From positions 15,686,001 to 15,750,000 of the forward strand of contig CM121341.1 of NCBI GenBank assembly GCA_051530055.1: DNA of 64,000 nucleotides, read 5' to 3'. The notes below the pieces were generated by a model, which worked only from the letters and a program-made list of their open reading frames with translations, ran no database searches and was not told the origin of the DNA. The DNA is from Neoechinorhynchus agilis (Eukaryota; Acanthocephala). The translations under genes and the position numbers were made by a program. Positions 24,741 to 36,010 of this stretch are shown one piece after another (the first letter of the stretch is position 1; every line of letters begins with the position of its first letter).

Positions 24741-25301
24741 ATTTGTATACCGATACTTAAGGGTCAGAATTTCTCTAGATAAAAACCAAGAAAATTGTAC
24801 TACAATTCTGGCCATTGTAGAAATAAGGTGAACATTCAAATGCTTATATAGAAACTAACTACCATTAAAAAAACTTATACTCGACATACAAAACTAATAT
24901 TCCCTTTGAACTATCCAATAGAGTTATCACAAGGAATTCAAAGCTCCATACAACACGCATTGAACAAAAACCCGTGATGGAGTATAATATCATTTTATGG
25001 ATTAAAATGCAAACACTATTCGAAAAATTCCCATTGAAGCAAACAAAATGTGTTGCGATTAACAATTAAATGTTTTGGTTTTCGCTGTAAAGAGTAAAAT
25101 GGTCGAAGAATGTTGGATATATTTAGTTTAACAATAATCATTAATAATCCTTCAAAATAACATATTAATTCAGTACCATGAAGAAGTATGAATCGACAAA
25201 TTAAGCGCAAGATAGAAGCTTTTGCAGGATAAATTTGACTATTGAATAAGCTGAAAACCGGTAGTTGTCGAAGTAAATAATATTTTGTAAAAAGATTTAA
25301 T

Positions 25302-28300
25302 TTATTCGCGGTGGTATCTTTCGTTCACGATCAGGCTTACCAATGACGTCCATCCGGTAAAAGGTTTCCCGAACTTCCCTTCTCCTGTTTGATCATCATA
25401 CTGCTCAAATAAAAATCCAGTCTTTACGAATTGTTCATGAATATTGAAAAGGAGCTTTTGCCGTACACGTGTATAAACCTCTTTTAGTCTCACTTTTAAA
25501 TCTTTACTAAGACTGTAGGGTTCATTTATATATTGATAGAATGAACGAAGGAACATATAGTTCATATGAGGCCAGATTGCACCTCGCCAATAAGGTGGAT
25601 CATCTGGGGTATTTCGAGCTTGGTAAAAAGATGAATTGGGAGATAACGAGCGAAGACCATAATCCGAGATCAAATGATACTTGTCGATCAAGTCCATTGC
25701 GGCATTAAGTCTACTTTCCAATAAACATTACGTAATTATTGACTATTACAGACGCCGGATATCAATAATTCCGCACTTGGGTTTTAAATCAGAGTTTTGA
25801 GGTTCAATAATCTGAAGCATTATCGGAAATAAATTCACGTATCCGAAATGTTTATCAATAAATTGGAGGCTAAAAGGCTGCCCGCTCAATTGTCGCCTGC
25901 AAGTACCTCTTTGCTGATTTGTCTGCTGATCAATCACGACTCCCTCGACTAGATTGAGATCTTCTGTATGAACTCCATAATCCGCATACATTTCCCCTGT
26001 CCAATGCAATGAATTGAGTAATCCGATGAGTCGCATGTACTCGTTTTTAAACATTATGCTGTCTTCTCCTTCTGAAAGTTTAGACAGAATTCGAGCTGCG
26101 TAAGTAATCCACGAAAAAAGATCCACGTGGCGTTCATTAAGATCGGAGGGGTGACTTGAACGAGGATAATCATCCAATCCCGAAGGAAGCGTTGTTGGAT
26201 TTAAAAGTTCTTTGTACTCGTCGGCAAAACTCTTTCGGCCGCGCCACATATAGGACCCGTCCGGCTGAGACTGTGTTTTATTCAAGAACATATACCATAC
26301 TTTCAATCGATCAAATATAGATCGTTTCCATTTAATAATACGCTGCCGATCTTGAGTTTCTTCGATTTTACGCACGAGGTTCAAAGCGGCGCCCATCCAT
26401 ACCGGTGGATTCGCATGCTTGGAATATTGAATTAGGAATTCGAGCGGAACAAGAATCGATGCCTCATCACCCACTATAAGTTCTCTTGGAATCCATCCAT
26501 CCTTGTTCATCAGGTTTACAGTAAGGGATAATCTTACAAAAAGGGTCCGCATTGAAAAAAGGAGATTGAGTCGTTGACTTCAACACGTGATTGCATTTTC
26601 ACTTTCTCAAAGTAATGGAAAATTTAAAAAATAATTTTTTAGGCCATGTCGAAATACAAGTAGAAAAAAAAGGTAATAATTGGTTTCAAGCGTTTGGCAG
26701 CAACAAAGAATTCGTCGTATTTTCCATCAAGAATTATTCTCACGAGGATTCCAGTATGAAGTCACTGTGTTGACTAAAAAGTTTATTCGCAATGTTCGTT
26801 GTGTTCAAAAAGGCTGTTTACCGGTCAACTTTCTCAAAACTAATTGCATTGTATATTGACAAATTATTCACCTCATTAGTCCCATATAGAAGATTATCAC
26901 TTAATAAGTAATTTGAGAGGATTGTAGCGGCGAGTTGATGATCAAATTCCGCAATTACAAAACTATGGAAAGCTTCATCCCATAGAAAACCACGAGGAAA
27001 CTTTGATCTACATGGAGTCGCAGTGAGAAGATTAAATGGACCAAAAGGTTTGAAACCAGATTGGGGCTCCTTGTTATCGGTTTCGCTGGAGACCATCATC
27101 GATCCTGTGAAATAACCAATACCGCCAATCAAATCACTTACAGCTCGTAACACCATAGTTCGATAATCACCAAAACCATACGCCTCATTAATCTTCCTTT
27201 GAAACTCGCTAACTTTTTGTTCAATTTGCACGTCGGCGCCATCATTTAAATCAAGTTTCACATCACAAGGAAACGCAACACAAGTCACCATGATAACCAC
27301 ATTCTTATGTACATCAGTCTCAGTACCACGGAACTCAATAAATCCTCGTCCTCTAGCCAAATGATCAATTATCTCGTGCTCTGGTCCGAGCTGGATGTGA
27401 GAATCGGTAGCGAAAAGAGAGTATAAGACACGTTGATTAGCTGACATCTTTAATTTAAAATTTTTGAGATCCTTTGTCCAGCCTTCAATAAACATAAATC
27501 GCTTCGACTCACGGATTCGTTTGATCCACCCGTGAGAATCTTGATTTCCGGCAATCCAAATAAGACTCGGATGGCTCGTCGTGTTGTCCGCTAAAATGCG
27601 TACTTTAACCGTCCATGAATGTCCGCCATTCTTAATATATTCTGTCCTTAGAGAAAATGTATTGTCAGCGAGTTCTTGAATTGCGAGCTCTCGAACATCA
27701 TGAACAATGTAACCAAAATGCCTTAATCGAAATCTATTTAAATGATCAAGATAATAGTATGAGCAATGGTGAAAACCAAAATAGATTGCGGACCATTTTG
27801 TTATAAATGCTAAAGTAATTAAATCCGGATTATGATCATAAAGTTTAAATTTTTTATAATCGTGACCACCTCAGTGAAAGTTTTGATTTAGATATCGTGC
27901 AATTGTATTAGCCAGAACTGGACTCAAAACCATAAACAGAATTCTCCAAATCGCACTAATCTCCTATTAAAATCGAAGAGCATTATTTCTCCAAGGATCT
28001 GGTCGACAAAATGAATTTAAGAAAATTCGCATTAATTGAAAGGAATGCGCCACAATTGTTCATATTTTGAACTCTAGCAATAAAGAGAAGAGCACTATTT
28101 GTTGAAGGAATCTATGAACAATAAAACCAAAACTGCCCGAAATTCATAACATTTCTCAAGTACACTTAAATAGATTGCACAGCATCATCTCGTAGAGTTG
28201 TCTTATACCTGAGATTGAACTTTCCCTGCGTTATGATCTCCAACTGGTCAAACCATGCCAAGTCAATTGTTAAAGGTTCATGGTGTTCATCACTGGTCAG

Positions 28301-28579
28301 ATGACTAAGACCAAAAAATAGATGAGGTCGATAGGTGCCCCAGAAAAGACCTTCGTTTCCTTCACTTTTGTATTGAACTTTCGGAAGGTCAATTAAGCGT
28401 GTGATATGTTCAGATTGATCATTAGAATCGCTCATAATTTTGAATGCGGCAAAAGCAACCACTGCAATGACTGATGGAACGAAAATCATTGTAATGAACC
28501 ATGCACGCGGTTTACGTTTACCGAGTAGATTTGTCTTCGACTGCGTCCTCAACTTTTTCCCCATTGTCTTATAAAGCAA
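25302..28579 (-). CDS. mogs: Mannosyl-oligosaccharide glucosidase (glucosidase I, GH63)
   Basis: Glucosidase I removes the outermost glucose from Glc3Man9GlcNAc2 on nascent glycoproteins in the ER. Exon 1 (28579 to about 28180) has a basic cytosolic tail, a signal-anchor (WFITMIFVPSVIAVVAFAAF) and the GLFWGTYRPHLFFGL start of the luminal domain. Exon 2 (27733-26822) carries IGGIGYFTGS and FPRGFLWDEAFH. Exon 3 (26532-25750) carries NKDGWIPRELIVGDEA and TLPSGLDDYPRSSHPS with ERHVDLFSW. Exon 4 (25713-25302) carries ISDYGLRSLSP, DDPPYWRGAIW and the closing GKPFTGWTSLV. Introns 2 (289 bp, phase 2) and 3 (36 or 39 bp) fit GT-AG with matching phase. The exon 1-2 junction is unresolved: no phase-matched pair is obvious. 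About 24 extra residues precede NLMNKDGW. Flanked by inverted LIM genes. Confidence 0.87.
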
Positions 28580-28769
28580 AAAGTGAATCTAAATAAGCAA
28601 ATAACCAGGAAAGCTTTGTATAAAGCATAAAATTCTTTCATTTTTTATACTTTCGAGAATGCTAAAATATGCTATTATTAAGAAGAATAGGGACCAAAAC
28701 ATCGAAGATGAAGGTTGTATCTTTGAATTTTACTTTTCGGTTCGAAAAATAGATGAGTTTTACAATATA

Positions 28770-28870
28770 AGTTTGTTCTTCAACGGAGAAACGCTGCATC
28801 AGTCCCTCCGACCGTTACGCCAAGACGGCAGCTGAGTGATCCAGAGCAATGATGTGAATGTTGGTAAGAT
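28770..28870 (+). mobile_element. RLE-family 3' end fragment
   Basis: LQRRNAASVPP matches the C-terminus of the RLE ORF (AVQRGNAASV), followed by the shared tail GGCAGCTGAGTGATCCAGAG. Truncated to the last codons. Between 28871 and 29196 is a weak minus-strand frame (SYDFADEKVRKFLVKLYSC) that I cannot assign. Confidence 0.55.
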
Positions 28871-29201
28871 TTGGTAGAGATAAGAGATCAAAATGACTAA
28901 CGGCTAAATTAGAAAAAGAACTTAAACTTATAATTATTTCATATAACCATCGTTTTGTCCTATGAACGTCTATTTTTATGCTCAATGAGCAACTATAAAG
29001 CTTAACTAGAAATTTGCGAACTTTTTCATCAGCAAAGTCATAGCTGGTGGCTTTATAGCAGAGGGAAGTAATTTTGTCCACATCCGCCTTCACAATGTGA
29101 AGAAATTATCTTCAATGCCATTTGAGATACACATGTTCCCCCACATTCTCGTCTATTCCTCTTTAATTAAATCCAAAAATTCATTAACCGTCAGTGATCT
29201 T

Positions 29202-29537
29202 TTACTGAGCTCCTTCGGCTCCTGGCACATATTCATGAGCCCGAGTGCTCATTGTACTTTCTTTGTTTCCAAGATGTTCACCAGAGTCCATGCCGAGCAC
29301 ACCAGCACCAACACCGAATCCATAGCCTTTGGGGCCGTATTTTCGAGCATAACAGCGTTTGCAAAAAATGTTGCTTTCAAACACGGCCAAGGTAGTCGAT
29401 TCGAGAGAACGCTTGCATAGTCCGCATTTATAGCAGGTTTTATGCCATTTTTTGCCGGCCACATTCATTTCCTCGGCGAAGAAGACGGGTTTGTCGCATC
29501 GCGGGCAGTGTTCAGATTCGGCCATTTGGAAGGGCAT
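29202..29537 (-). CDS. Single-LIM cysteine-rich protein (CRP/MLP type), copy 2
   Basis: Encodes the same 111 residues as 23472-23807, in inverted orientation, with only a very few nucleotide differences (one silent, AAACGT against AAGCGT in the KRS codons). The duplicated block includes the ATAAAAGACAG box and about 80 bp of leader and ends just after the stop codon. So few changes imply either a very recent duplication or ongoing gene conversion. Whether both are expressed cannot be told. Confidence 0.82.
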   Translation of the reverse strand: MPFQMAESEHCPRCDKPVFFAEEMNVAGKKWHKTCYKCGLCKRSLESTTLAVFESNIFCKRCYARKYGPKGYGFGVGAGVLGMDSGEHLGNKESTMSTRAHEYVPGAEGAQ

Positions 29538-29649
29538 TGTGATGTTGAGAAGCGAGAAAAGGAGTGAAGATTCTTAGCGTTGTTGGTTCTATCATCCATT
29601 CGTTGAGATCTGTCTTTTATTCCTTCAGGAAATATCACGTTATTAATCC

Positions 29650-30355
29650 TAGTCATGCAAAAGCTCTATACGTTGAATTTCTCGCTATGCAAAATTCTTT
29701 GCGCCATTGCCAAGAATAGTCTTATGCAACCTTAAGGAAGGTAAGATATTCTCGTCTCGCAGAGTGCCGCTGCTACACTTACAAGTGGCGTAAGACGCGC
29801 AATTTTTATGTCAGACACTGTGCCGAATCTTCGACACTTCACGTAAAATATTCCGCTGAGATGGCCTCTTGAAACAACCACGGGAAATTGGAGCATATTT
29901 CTTTATTTATTGCACAATCTCAACAGATTGGAACCATTAGAGGCAACTTAAAGAATGATGGATGCAACTCTTCGTGATAAAGTACTACATTCATCTCATT
30001 TTACGTTGGCATAATTTGCATGGAATCAACAGAGATTGACTAAACAACTGCTTTTTGATATCTAATTTTCTCCTTTCTAACATCACGTTTTTTTCGATTT
30101 TTAAGGATATATTTTTGACCATAATTTGTAGATTAGTTGCGACCTTATCCTGGTAGAGAAGTTACCGGATTCCGCGATTTTTATTAAGAATCTTTTTGCT
30201 TATTTTTTATGTAAATTTTTTCTAAATGTTTACCTATGAATCCTTATTTTGCTGCAGAGTTCTGGGTTGCGTAATCGTGAGTTGGTCCATTTTATAAAAA
30301 TGTTTATTTTTCTTTATAGAACACACAGAATTTAATTTTTTATTAAAAATAGATA
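29650..30355. other. Intergenic, no gene seen
   Basis: AT-rich, no supportable coding region or repeat. Confidence 0.4.
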
Positions 30356-30425
30356 AGAGAAGTGATATAACCACAGTCTCTAATGTCGGTTAAGAGTTTA
30401 GACTATGTGGTTATATCACTTCTCT
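30356..30425. other. 70-nt hairpin, pre-miRNA-sized
   Basis: AGAGAAGTGATATAACCACA pairs perfectly with TGTGGTTATATCACTTCTCT; a further GTCT/AGAC pair lies beyond a 2-nt bulge, leaving a loop of about 20 nt. The stem length and loop size suit a microRNA precursor on either strand, but a short MITE relic would look the same. It lies about 170 bp downstream of the EEFSEC stop. Confidence 0.45.
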
Positions 30426-30598
30426 GATGTAATTGGTTTGGCTTTATGCCTAAATAAATAAGCCGGACAAGAAAGGGATTGACTAAAATTGAATGATGAT
30501 AACAATACCGGCTTGCCAGTAAAACTTAAAAAATATTAAAAATAGAGCCTATTTTTTTCTACGCATTCTAATATTTAAAAAGAAACTCATAAAATATT

Positions 30599-32681
30599 TT
30601 ACTTCTGAAATTTTTTACGCAATGCTTTGTTCACAAAAAAGTACTTTTTGTATTTAAGCGAGCATTGCACTGATTGTGGCTCTTCGGCATTCAATTTTTC
30701 ACTTAATGAAAGCACCAGCTTTCCATCTTTTTCGAATGGTCTATCAATGACACCCGTTTGACCGTTGTCCAAATCAACTTTCATCTTTACAAAGGCTTCG
30801 ACAGCAAAATTGTTCTTGAACATTCCACTAGCTATTATGGCATAACTTGAGATCTTTTTCTCTATTCGGCCGAAACGCTGGTGCTCATTATATAGACGCA
30901 AAACCGACAGGGGTACATCATTATGGCATTCTGGCCAACCGAACAGTTGGCGACCATAGAAAGCGAGGCGGCAAATTTTAGAATTCTTGTCGACATCAAG
31001 TCTCGATGCAAACATTATAGCATTTTCTGGCCAAAATATAAGTTTGCTTAATTGGCGTGACGGTCACTTTATGAAGAAATAAACTCAAATAATGACCGTC
31101 ATTACTCTGAGGAGCATATAGAAATCTCCCTTTTCCGCTCTGTCAATTTCTTTCACAAAAAGATGATCGTGATCAAGATTGCATTCATGACAACGAAACA
31201 TCGAGACTATCCTACATATTACTGTATTATATGCTACTGTTAAATGATACCTTTGGTTAACTCTTATCTTCAGCATGAAAAAATCCACGATTTTGGTTTT
31301 CACAAGAACAGACTTGTACTTCTTAACAGAATTAGAATGGCATGCAATACCTCGGTTAATGTTGACTTGAGTCTTTTTAGGCTGCAGTTCAATTCCTGCA
31401 CGATCGCCTGTTCTCAAACTCGCCATTGATTTACCGTATACTTGTAATGACCGAATTCTCCATAAAGTTGAATCTATTTCAGGAAGTTCTATTCTGGAAA
31501 GGAGCTTCGTTCGACCATGTTTTACCACTCCTGTAAGTATAGTCGAACCGCTGTGTGTCTTGAAAACATGATCTCTGGCAGTGAGTGATAACGAACTGAA
31601 TAAAAAGTGTTTACTTTCTTTTGGCAGTTTTGCCACCCCGAATTTAAATTCGCTGATTTATTTCCGATATTTCACATCTGATAATTCCCACATTTCCCCA
31701 AGGTTTTGTCATTGCTCCACAAGTGTTGAAGTAGCAAAGTTACAAGTAATGGCAAGTCTTGATAATATCGGAATTATCCGACAAAATATCGGAAATAAAT
31801 CAGTGATTTTAAATCCAGGATGGCAAAACAACCAAAATAAAGTCTCGTTTAACCTGAAGACAATAATCAAAAAAGTTTTAGCGAGCTCATAAAAACTAAC
31901 TAATAGAAATAGATTGAAAGGTAACGCACAGTAGAAATGTTATATGCGAAGAGTGAGTCCGGAAAAGATTTTTCAATGGACTCTGGTTTAATATTACACT
32001 TAATTTTATCAAAATAAGCAAACAAAAGAAACAATGGTATTAATTCTCCCCATATTCAGGATAGAATCTCAATCACTGCTTTATATAAAACAAGAACGGA
32101 TCATCCATATTTCTGTGAGGAATATAAGATAGCTCCAGAAGAGCATTTTTTAAATTACTAATAAGTTGGTTTTTGGTCGAGATTCGAACAACTTTAATGC
32201 ACGTAAACGAAGATCGTTTCTCAAGCATCGATCGGACTTTTCTCTCCATCATATCAACAACAGTTTCGTCGCATAGATCCACTTTATTCAGAGCAACTAT
32301 CAAACGCTTGATAGAAACTATTTCTCCGATTACCATACATTCTCCTGTTTGAGTTTGAAATCCTTTTACTGAATCAATGACCAATATCATAATATCAATT
32401 ATTTGGGCTCCGCCGATAACCGTACGAATCAACGAAGCTTTACCTGGAAAATCGACAAGACTAAAGCGCACTTTGTTGTACCAGTGTGATATTTGCGCTG
32501 GAGCTGCTTCTGTAAACGAAGAAAATCCTAAATCGAGAGTAGTACAACACGCTTTGCTCTGTGGATCCCGATCAAATGACGCCGTTCCTTCCTCGGCGCT
32601 CAATGAACGACACAGTGATGTCTTACCGCTGTTAAGATGCCCAAGAACGCCAACGTTTAAATTCAGAATAGTATCAGACAT
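30599..32681 (-). CDS. eefsec: Selenocysteine-specific elongation factor (EEFSEC/SelB), divergent
   Basis: EEFSEC delivers Sec-tRNA to recoded UGA codons. Exon 1 (32681 to about 32075) is the GTPase domain: NVGVLGHLNSGKTSLCRSLS, CCTTLDLGFSSF, LVDFPGKASLIRTVIGGAQI, VIDSVKGFQTQTGECMVIGE, ALNKVDL. Exon 2 (about 31610-31090) carries domain 2 and 3 features (THSGSTILTGVV, SLQVYGKSMASLRTGDRAGI, RYHLTVAYNTVICRIV). Exon 3 (about 31040-30599) holds FASRLDVDKNSKICRLAFYG and the C-terminal domain (SSYAIIASGMFKNN, VIDRPFEKDGKL, LKYKKYFF). The order matches animal EEFSEC; total length is somewhat below the usual ~590 aa. Odd features: the G3 motif reads DFPGK where the family has DCPGH, and G1 has N for D. 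Exact splice sites of both introns are unresolved; intron 1 contains a foldback element. Confidence 0.82.
31640..31816. repeat. Foldback/MITE inside an EEFSEC intron
   Basis: The left arm CTGATTTATTTCCGATATTT is matched by the reverse-complementary right arm AAATATCGGAAATAAATCAG. The arm sequence resembles the element at 61.5-61.85 kb (GAAATATCCGAAATAAATTT), so both belong to one family. Confidence 0.6.
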
Positions 32682-32699
32682 TGCAATAACTTAACTTTA

Positions 32700-33579
32700 T
32701 GTGATATCAGTTGCGCCCTGTTCTCAATGAGTTTCTCTTACAATGACTGTGAGTATGATATCATAACTATGGCGTCTTCTAGCTGCTAAGTGCTTACGTG
32801 GATATACAACATATACCAGGGCTTATAGTAGACAAGGTTGATAAAAACTAAATCAGTTAAACAAACCTAACTTTAATTCCAATTGAACGGGAAACATTAT
32901 TAGGAAGTTTCACACGTTAGATATTCAACAAAATCAGAATAAGCTTGATGAAAAGGACGTCAATCCTGTCTATTTATTATCCATTATAGTTTGGATCATT
33001 TTAGAGCACAAACAAGTTAGCAGCGGAAGCTGCTGCATCTTGTGAACAGAGATATCGAACAGAAAATTCGCATCATTTCCTTTACAAGAAAGCGTTCAAG
33101 AAACGCTGTACTTGTGGTTGTTAATTACGCGTAAACATTTTGGGGAACAAGAAGTATACGTCCGTCATATAAATCGCAAGTATGCGCAGAGGAATAAACA
33201 AGCTTTCAACCGACGATATATATGTATATACGTGTACGATCGGTGTATATGCTTTCTCGAAAAGATATTTTTGTGTATTTGTTTTACAGCCTATATTAAT
33301 GCCTGTCCAATTTTCGTTTTAGAGATCCTGACCGTTTGCGAACGCATAATGACCTTTTCATCCGTTTTCTAGTTGGTATTCGCCAAAGTGTACGCATTTT
33401 TCCCCGTGTGCACTGCCCACAAGGGCAAAAAATGAGATCTTTGGCGTATAAGTGTCTGTTTCATATTGTGTGCGCAAAATATTTGTAATTATTTATCAAA
33501 TTGCTTTCCTTGGGCGCACAGCTCACCGATCAGCGTTAGGTAGTAAATGAGTAACTTAGAGCATTAACCGCACGGTCAC
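32700..33579. other. Intergenic, no gene seen
   Basis: AT-rich; one 86-aa frame at 33112-33372 has no recognisable features and I do not call it. The motif starting at 33580 is listed separately. Confidence 0.4.
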
Positions 33580-33619
33580 GAGTTTGTACATCCCTCCGGA
33601 TCCTCAGATACCTCCAGGA
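33580..33619 (+). repeat. 40-bp dispersed motif, copy 2
   Basis: Same GAGTTTGTACATCCCTCCGG unit as at 5445 and 63266. Here its ATACCTCC end is followed 24 bp later by GGAGGTAT, making a small hairpin. Confidence 0.55.
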
Positions 33620-33841
33620 TGCGGGCCTAATCAGTGAGGAGGTATGTATAAACCAAAAACCGTATGGTTCAGGGTATCAAAGGATTTACTGCGCTTACCT
33701 AGCACAGATCGGTGCGAGGATAATAATCAGCAGTGTTATGATGGCCACTTTAATACTCAATAAAAAGTAACCAACTAGCCAGACGTAAGATGAAATTAAT
33801 ATCATCAAATCATCGATGTTTTGTTCTATTTCTATAAAGTT

Positions 33842-34397
33842 ATACGTTGGCGAATTCTGTCCCTGGTGTTGTCGTTACTCATTTATTTATTTGAGAAATA
33901 TTTCGCAAGGTTTTCTTTGCCTCTTCGGTCTCTATCTAAAATGGAGATGACATAAACAGCATGCAAAGCCGGTCATGTCTGGATGTAGCTCATATCCGCG
34001 GGTTTGCTAATACCCAGCAAACAACCCAGCACAAGGTGGATTTTGAAAAAGCGGCATTCCTAACCAGCGGACCGGATCTGAGAAGAAGACTGATTATTGA
34101 GGCCATTCACATCCGGGGAAATTCAACGATGGAAGGCGACAAATCAAACCACACGCTGATGCTACCAAAGTTGCGTAGCATGACGAACAAATTAGTCGGC
34201 AACAAACCGCAAGAGGTGTACTTCGGGTATTGGCAAACCCGCGGATCTGAGCTACATCCAGACATGACCGGCTGTGCATGCTGTTTATGTCATCGCCATT
34301 TTAGATCGAGACTGAAAAGGCAAGGAAAACCCTGCGAAATATTTCTCAAATAAATAAATGAGTAATGACAACACCGGGGACAGAATTCGCCAACGTA
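33842..34397. mobile_element. PLE-derived foldback, ~175-bp inverted ends
   Basis: ACGTTGGCGAATTCTGTCCC at 33842 is matched by its reverse complement ending at 34397, and the arms extend about 175 bp inward almost without a break. The ~200-bp interior encodes on the plus strand KVDFEKAAFLTSGPDLRRR and LIIEAIHIRGNSTMEGDK, the C-terminal part of a PLE GIY-YIG nuclease. The opposite-strand PLE ORF ending at 34346 runs into the right arm. Two PLE copies therefore meet end to end. Confidence 0.6.
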
Positions 34398-34978
34398 CAA
34401 TCAAATTCACCCCGAGGACAATGATATGACATTTCTATAAAGTTGGTGCCACCAAAATCCGCTCGATGCTTACATGTCTCTTGATGATTAGAGATAGCCG
34501 AAGAATGCTCAAATCGACTGCAAGCTTTCTTACGTTGAGCAACCCTCTTCTTAATGCCCTGCATCGTTTGTCCGATGTAGACCCTTTCACACTGTTCACA
34601 GTGAATTCCGTAGATCCCACGAGTCAGCTCAGCTTTACCCTTCTTCTTGAATGCGCTTCTGAGAGCGACTCCTTTAGAATTATAGAAACGAATTCCAGCC
34701 TTCTTACTTATAATGGAGTAGATCATTTGATTTGTATCATCATCAATGAAGTGCACTCTTTCGAAGCATACAGGCTTGGCAGACGATTTTTTGTTGTTGT
34801 CATGCGGATGGTAGTTATTGACTCTGATTCCCCGGTCTATAATCCATTTGGGATATCCCCTCATTTTCAGCTCCTGGACTATCCTCTCCCTTTCCCTAAT
34901 CCATGCAAATCGAGTGGATGAGATAAGAGGGCCGACATCTACATGCGGGATTGGGAGTCCACTTTCTCGGAGCTTCAT
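34346..34978 (-). mobile_element. Penelope-like element, GIY-YIG nuclease ORF (210 aa)
   Basis: A long open frame: MRGYPKWIIDRGIR (the usual PLE region between reverse transcriptase and nuclease), then VHFIDDDTNQMIYSIISKKA, then GIYGIHCEQCERVYIGQTM, the GIY-YIG core with its Cys pair, and KKRVAQRKKACSRFEHSSAI with the SNHQETCKH motif. The frame is intact although the reverse transcriptase part upstream is missing. It may be a relatively young copy. Confidence 0.72.
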
Positions 34979-35097
34979 AATTATGTAAATCGGTGGTGGC
35001 GTTATGTGGACGATGTAATCATCCCGACTGACTCAAACAACAACAAAGATTCACTAAATGCTGAACTGATCCCCGCATTCGTTGCACATTCGTCGTC
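34950..35097 (+). mobile_element. PLE reverse transcriptase fragment (motif C)
   Basis: HNYVNRWWRYVDDVIIPTDS is the PLE-type catalytic YxDD box with the preceding tryptophans. Plus strand, opposed to the neighbouring GIY-YIG ORF. Confidence 0.65.
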
Positions 35098-35235
35098 GTG
35101 TGTAATAACAACACGTATTATTTATATAAAGATGAGGAACCATGTACCTCTGGGTCCTCGTGATCACCTGAATTTAAAGTGGATGACGGATCCGGAATTT
35201 GGAGTGGATGACGGATCCGGAAGATGACGGTCGAC
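35098..35235 (-). mobile_element. LINE 3' tail with a short tandem repeat
   Basis: The minus strand reads GGACCCAGAGGTACATGG and ends in TAATAC/TTACA sequence like the LINE tail at 18.15 kb. On the plus strand, 35175-35226 holds two copies of GTGGATGACGGATCCGGAA. Confidence 0.5.
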
Positions 35236-35559
35236 GACGACGAGAGAGGTCGACGAAGTTAATATTAAAAAACGCGTTCAATAATAATCTTGTGTTTCTT
35301 GTTGCATTCACAAAATTTTTGTTAATGTATTATCTCCTTGTATATTTCCCAGCGAAGTTCCAATGGTGTTTCGGTACTCGTTCGTGTGCGTATTCATCTC
35401 CGTATCCGTTGCGCATTCGTCAACCTTTACGTACTCATGAGCGTGTTTTAAAGTTCCTATACAAAAATAGCGTTCGTTCGTTAATACCCGTGTGTTTCGT
35501 TCCCGGTCATAACATATTTGAAATATTTCGCGAGGCAACCTTGCATCCTTAGTCATTGC

Positions 35560-35640
35560 TTTTTCGACCGTTACACCAGGACGGCAGCTGAGTGATCCCG
35601 ATAGGTGGTGTGAATGATCTGACATTATCCATTTTGTTGT
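35560..35640 (+). mobile_element. RLE-family 3' tail fragment
   Basis: GACGGCAGCTGAGTGATCC then GTGTGAATGATCTGACA matches the tails at 24.7, 28.8 and 54.4 kb. Confidence 0.5.
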
Positions 35641-35689
35641 TAATGCTTAATTAACCTTGTTTTTTGGCGTTTCCCTCTGCGCTTTAGAA

Positions 35690-36010
35690 AAGAAGGACGG
35701 TGGCATTCGTCCGAGTCTCAGAAGGTGTTGCTGAAATTCTTCGTCCAGTTCAACTAGGTTGCTGCACACCTTGCGGGCCGGAAGCCATATTCCACGCACT
35801 CCGTACTTTTGTTATTGAGAACGTCAAACCGTGTGTGATCCTGAAATTAGATTTCCGGAACGCCTTCATTTCCGCTAATCGCGACTCGCTCTTAAAAGCT
35901 GCCACAGATCACCCACCGGAGGCTTACGGGTATTTTAGAAATTCGTACGGAGCTGCGAAACCTCTTGTATTCAACGATCATATCATTCCTTACATGTTCG
36001 CCGTTCTTAA
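35690..36010 (+). mobile_element. RLE-type retroelement: reverse transcriptase N-terminal part
   Basis: RPVQLGCCTPCGPEAIFHAL, then VKPCVILKLDFRNAFISANR with LLKAATDHPPEAYGYFRNSY. LKLDFxNAF is the motif-A catalytic segment, and the spacing and flanking residues are those of the metazoan non-LTR group whose ORF ends in the [12 protein letters not shown] domain. The sequence switches to PLE code at about 36010, before motif C. Confidence 0.6.

Noticed and set aside
26591-26773. 60-aa plus-strand frame
   Set aside because: Lies within MOGS intron 2 on the opposite strand; no features.
28815-29093. 92-aa minus-strand frame next to LIM copy 2
   Set aside because: Partly covers an RLE tail; no recognisable domain and no splice context.
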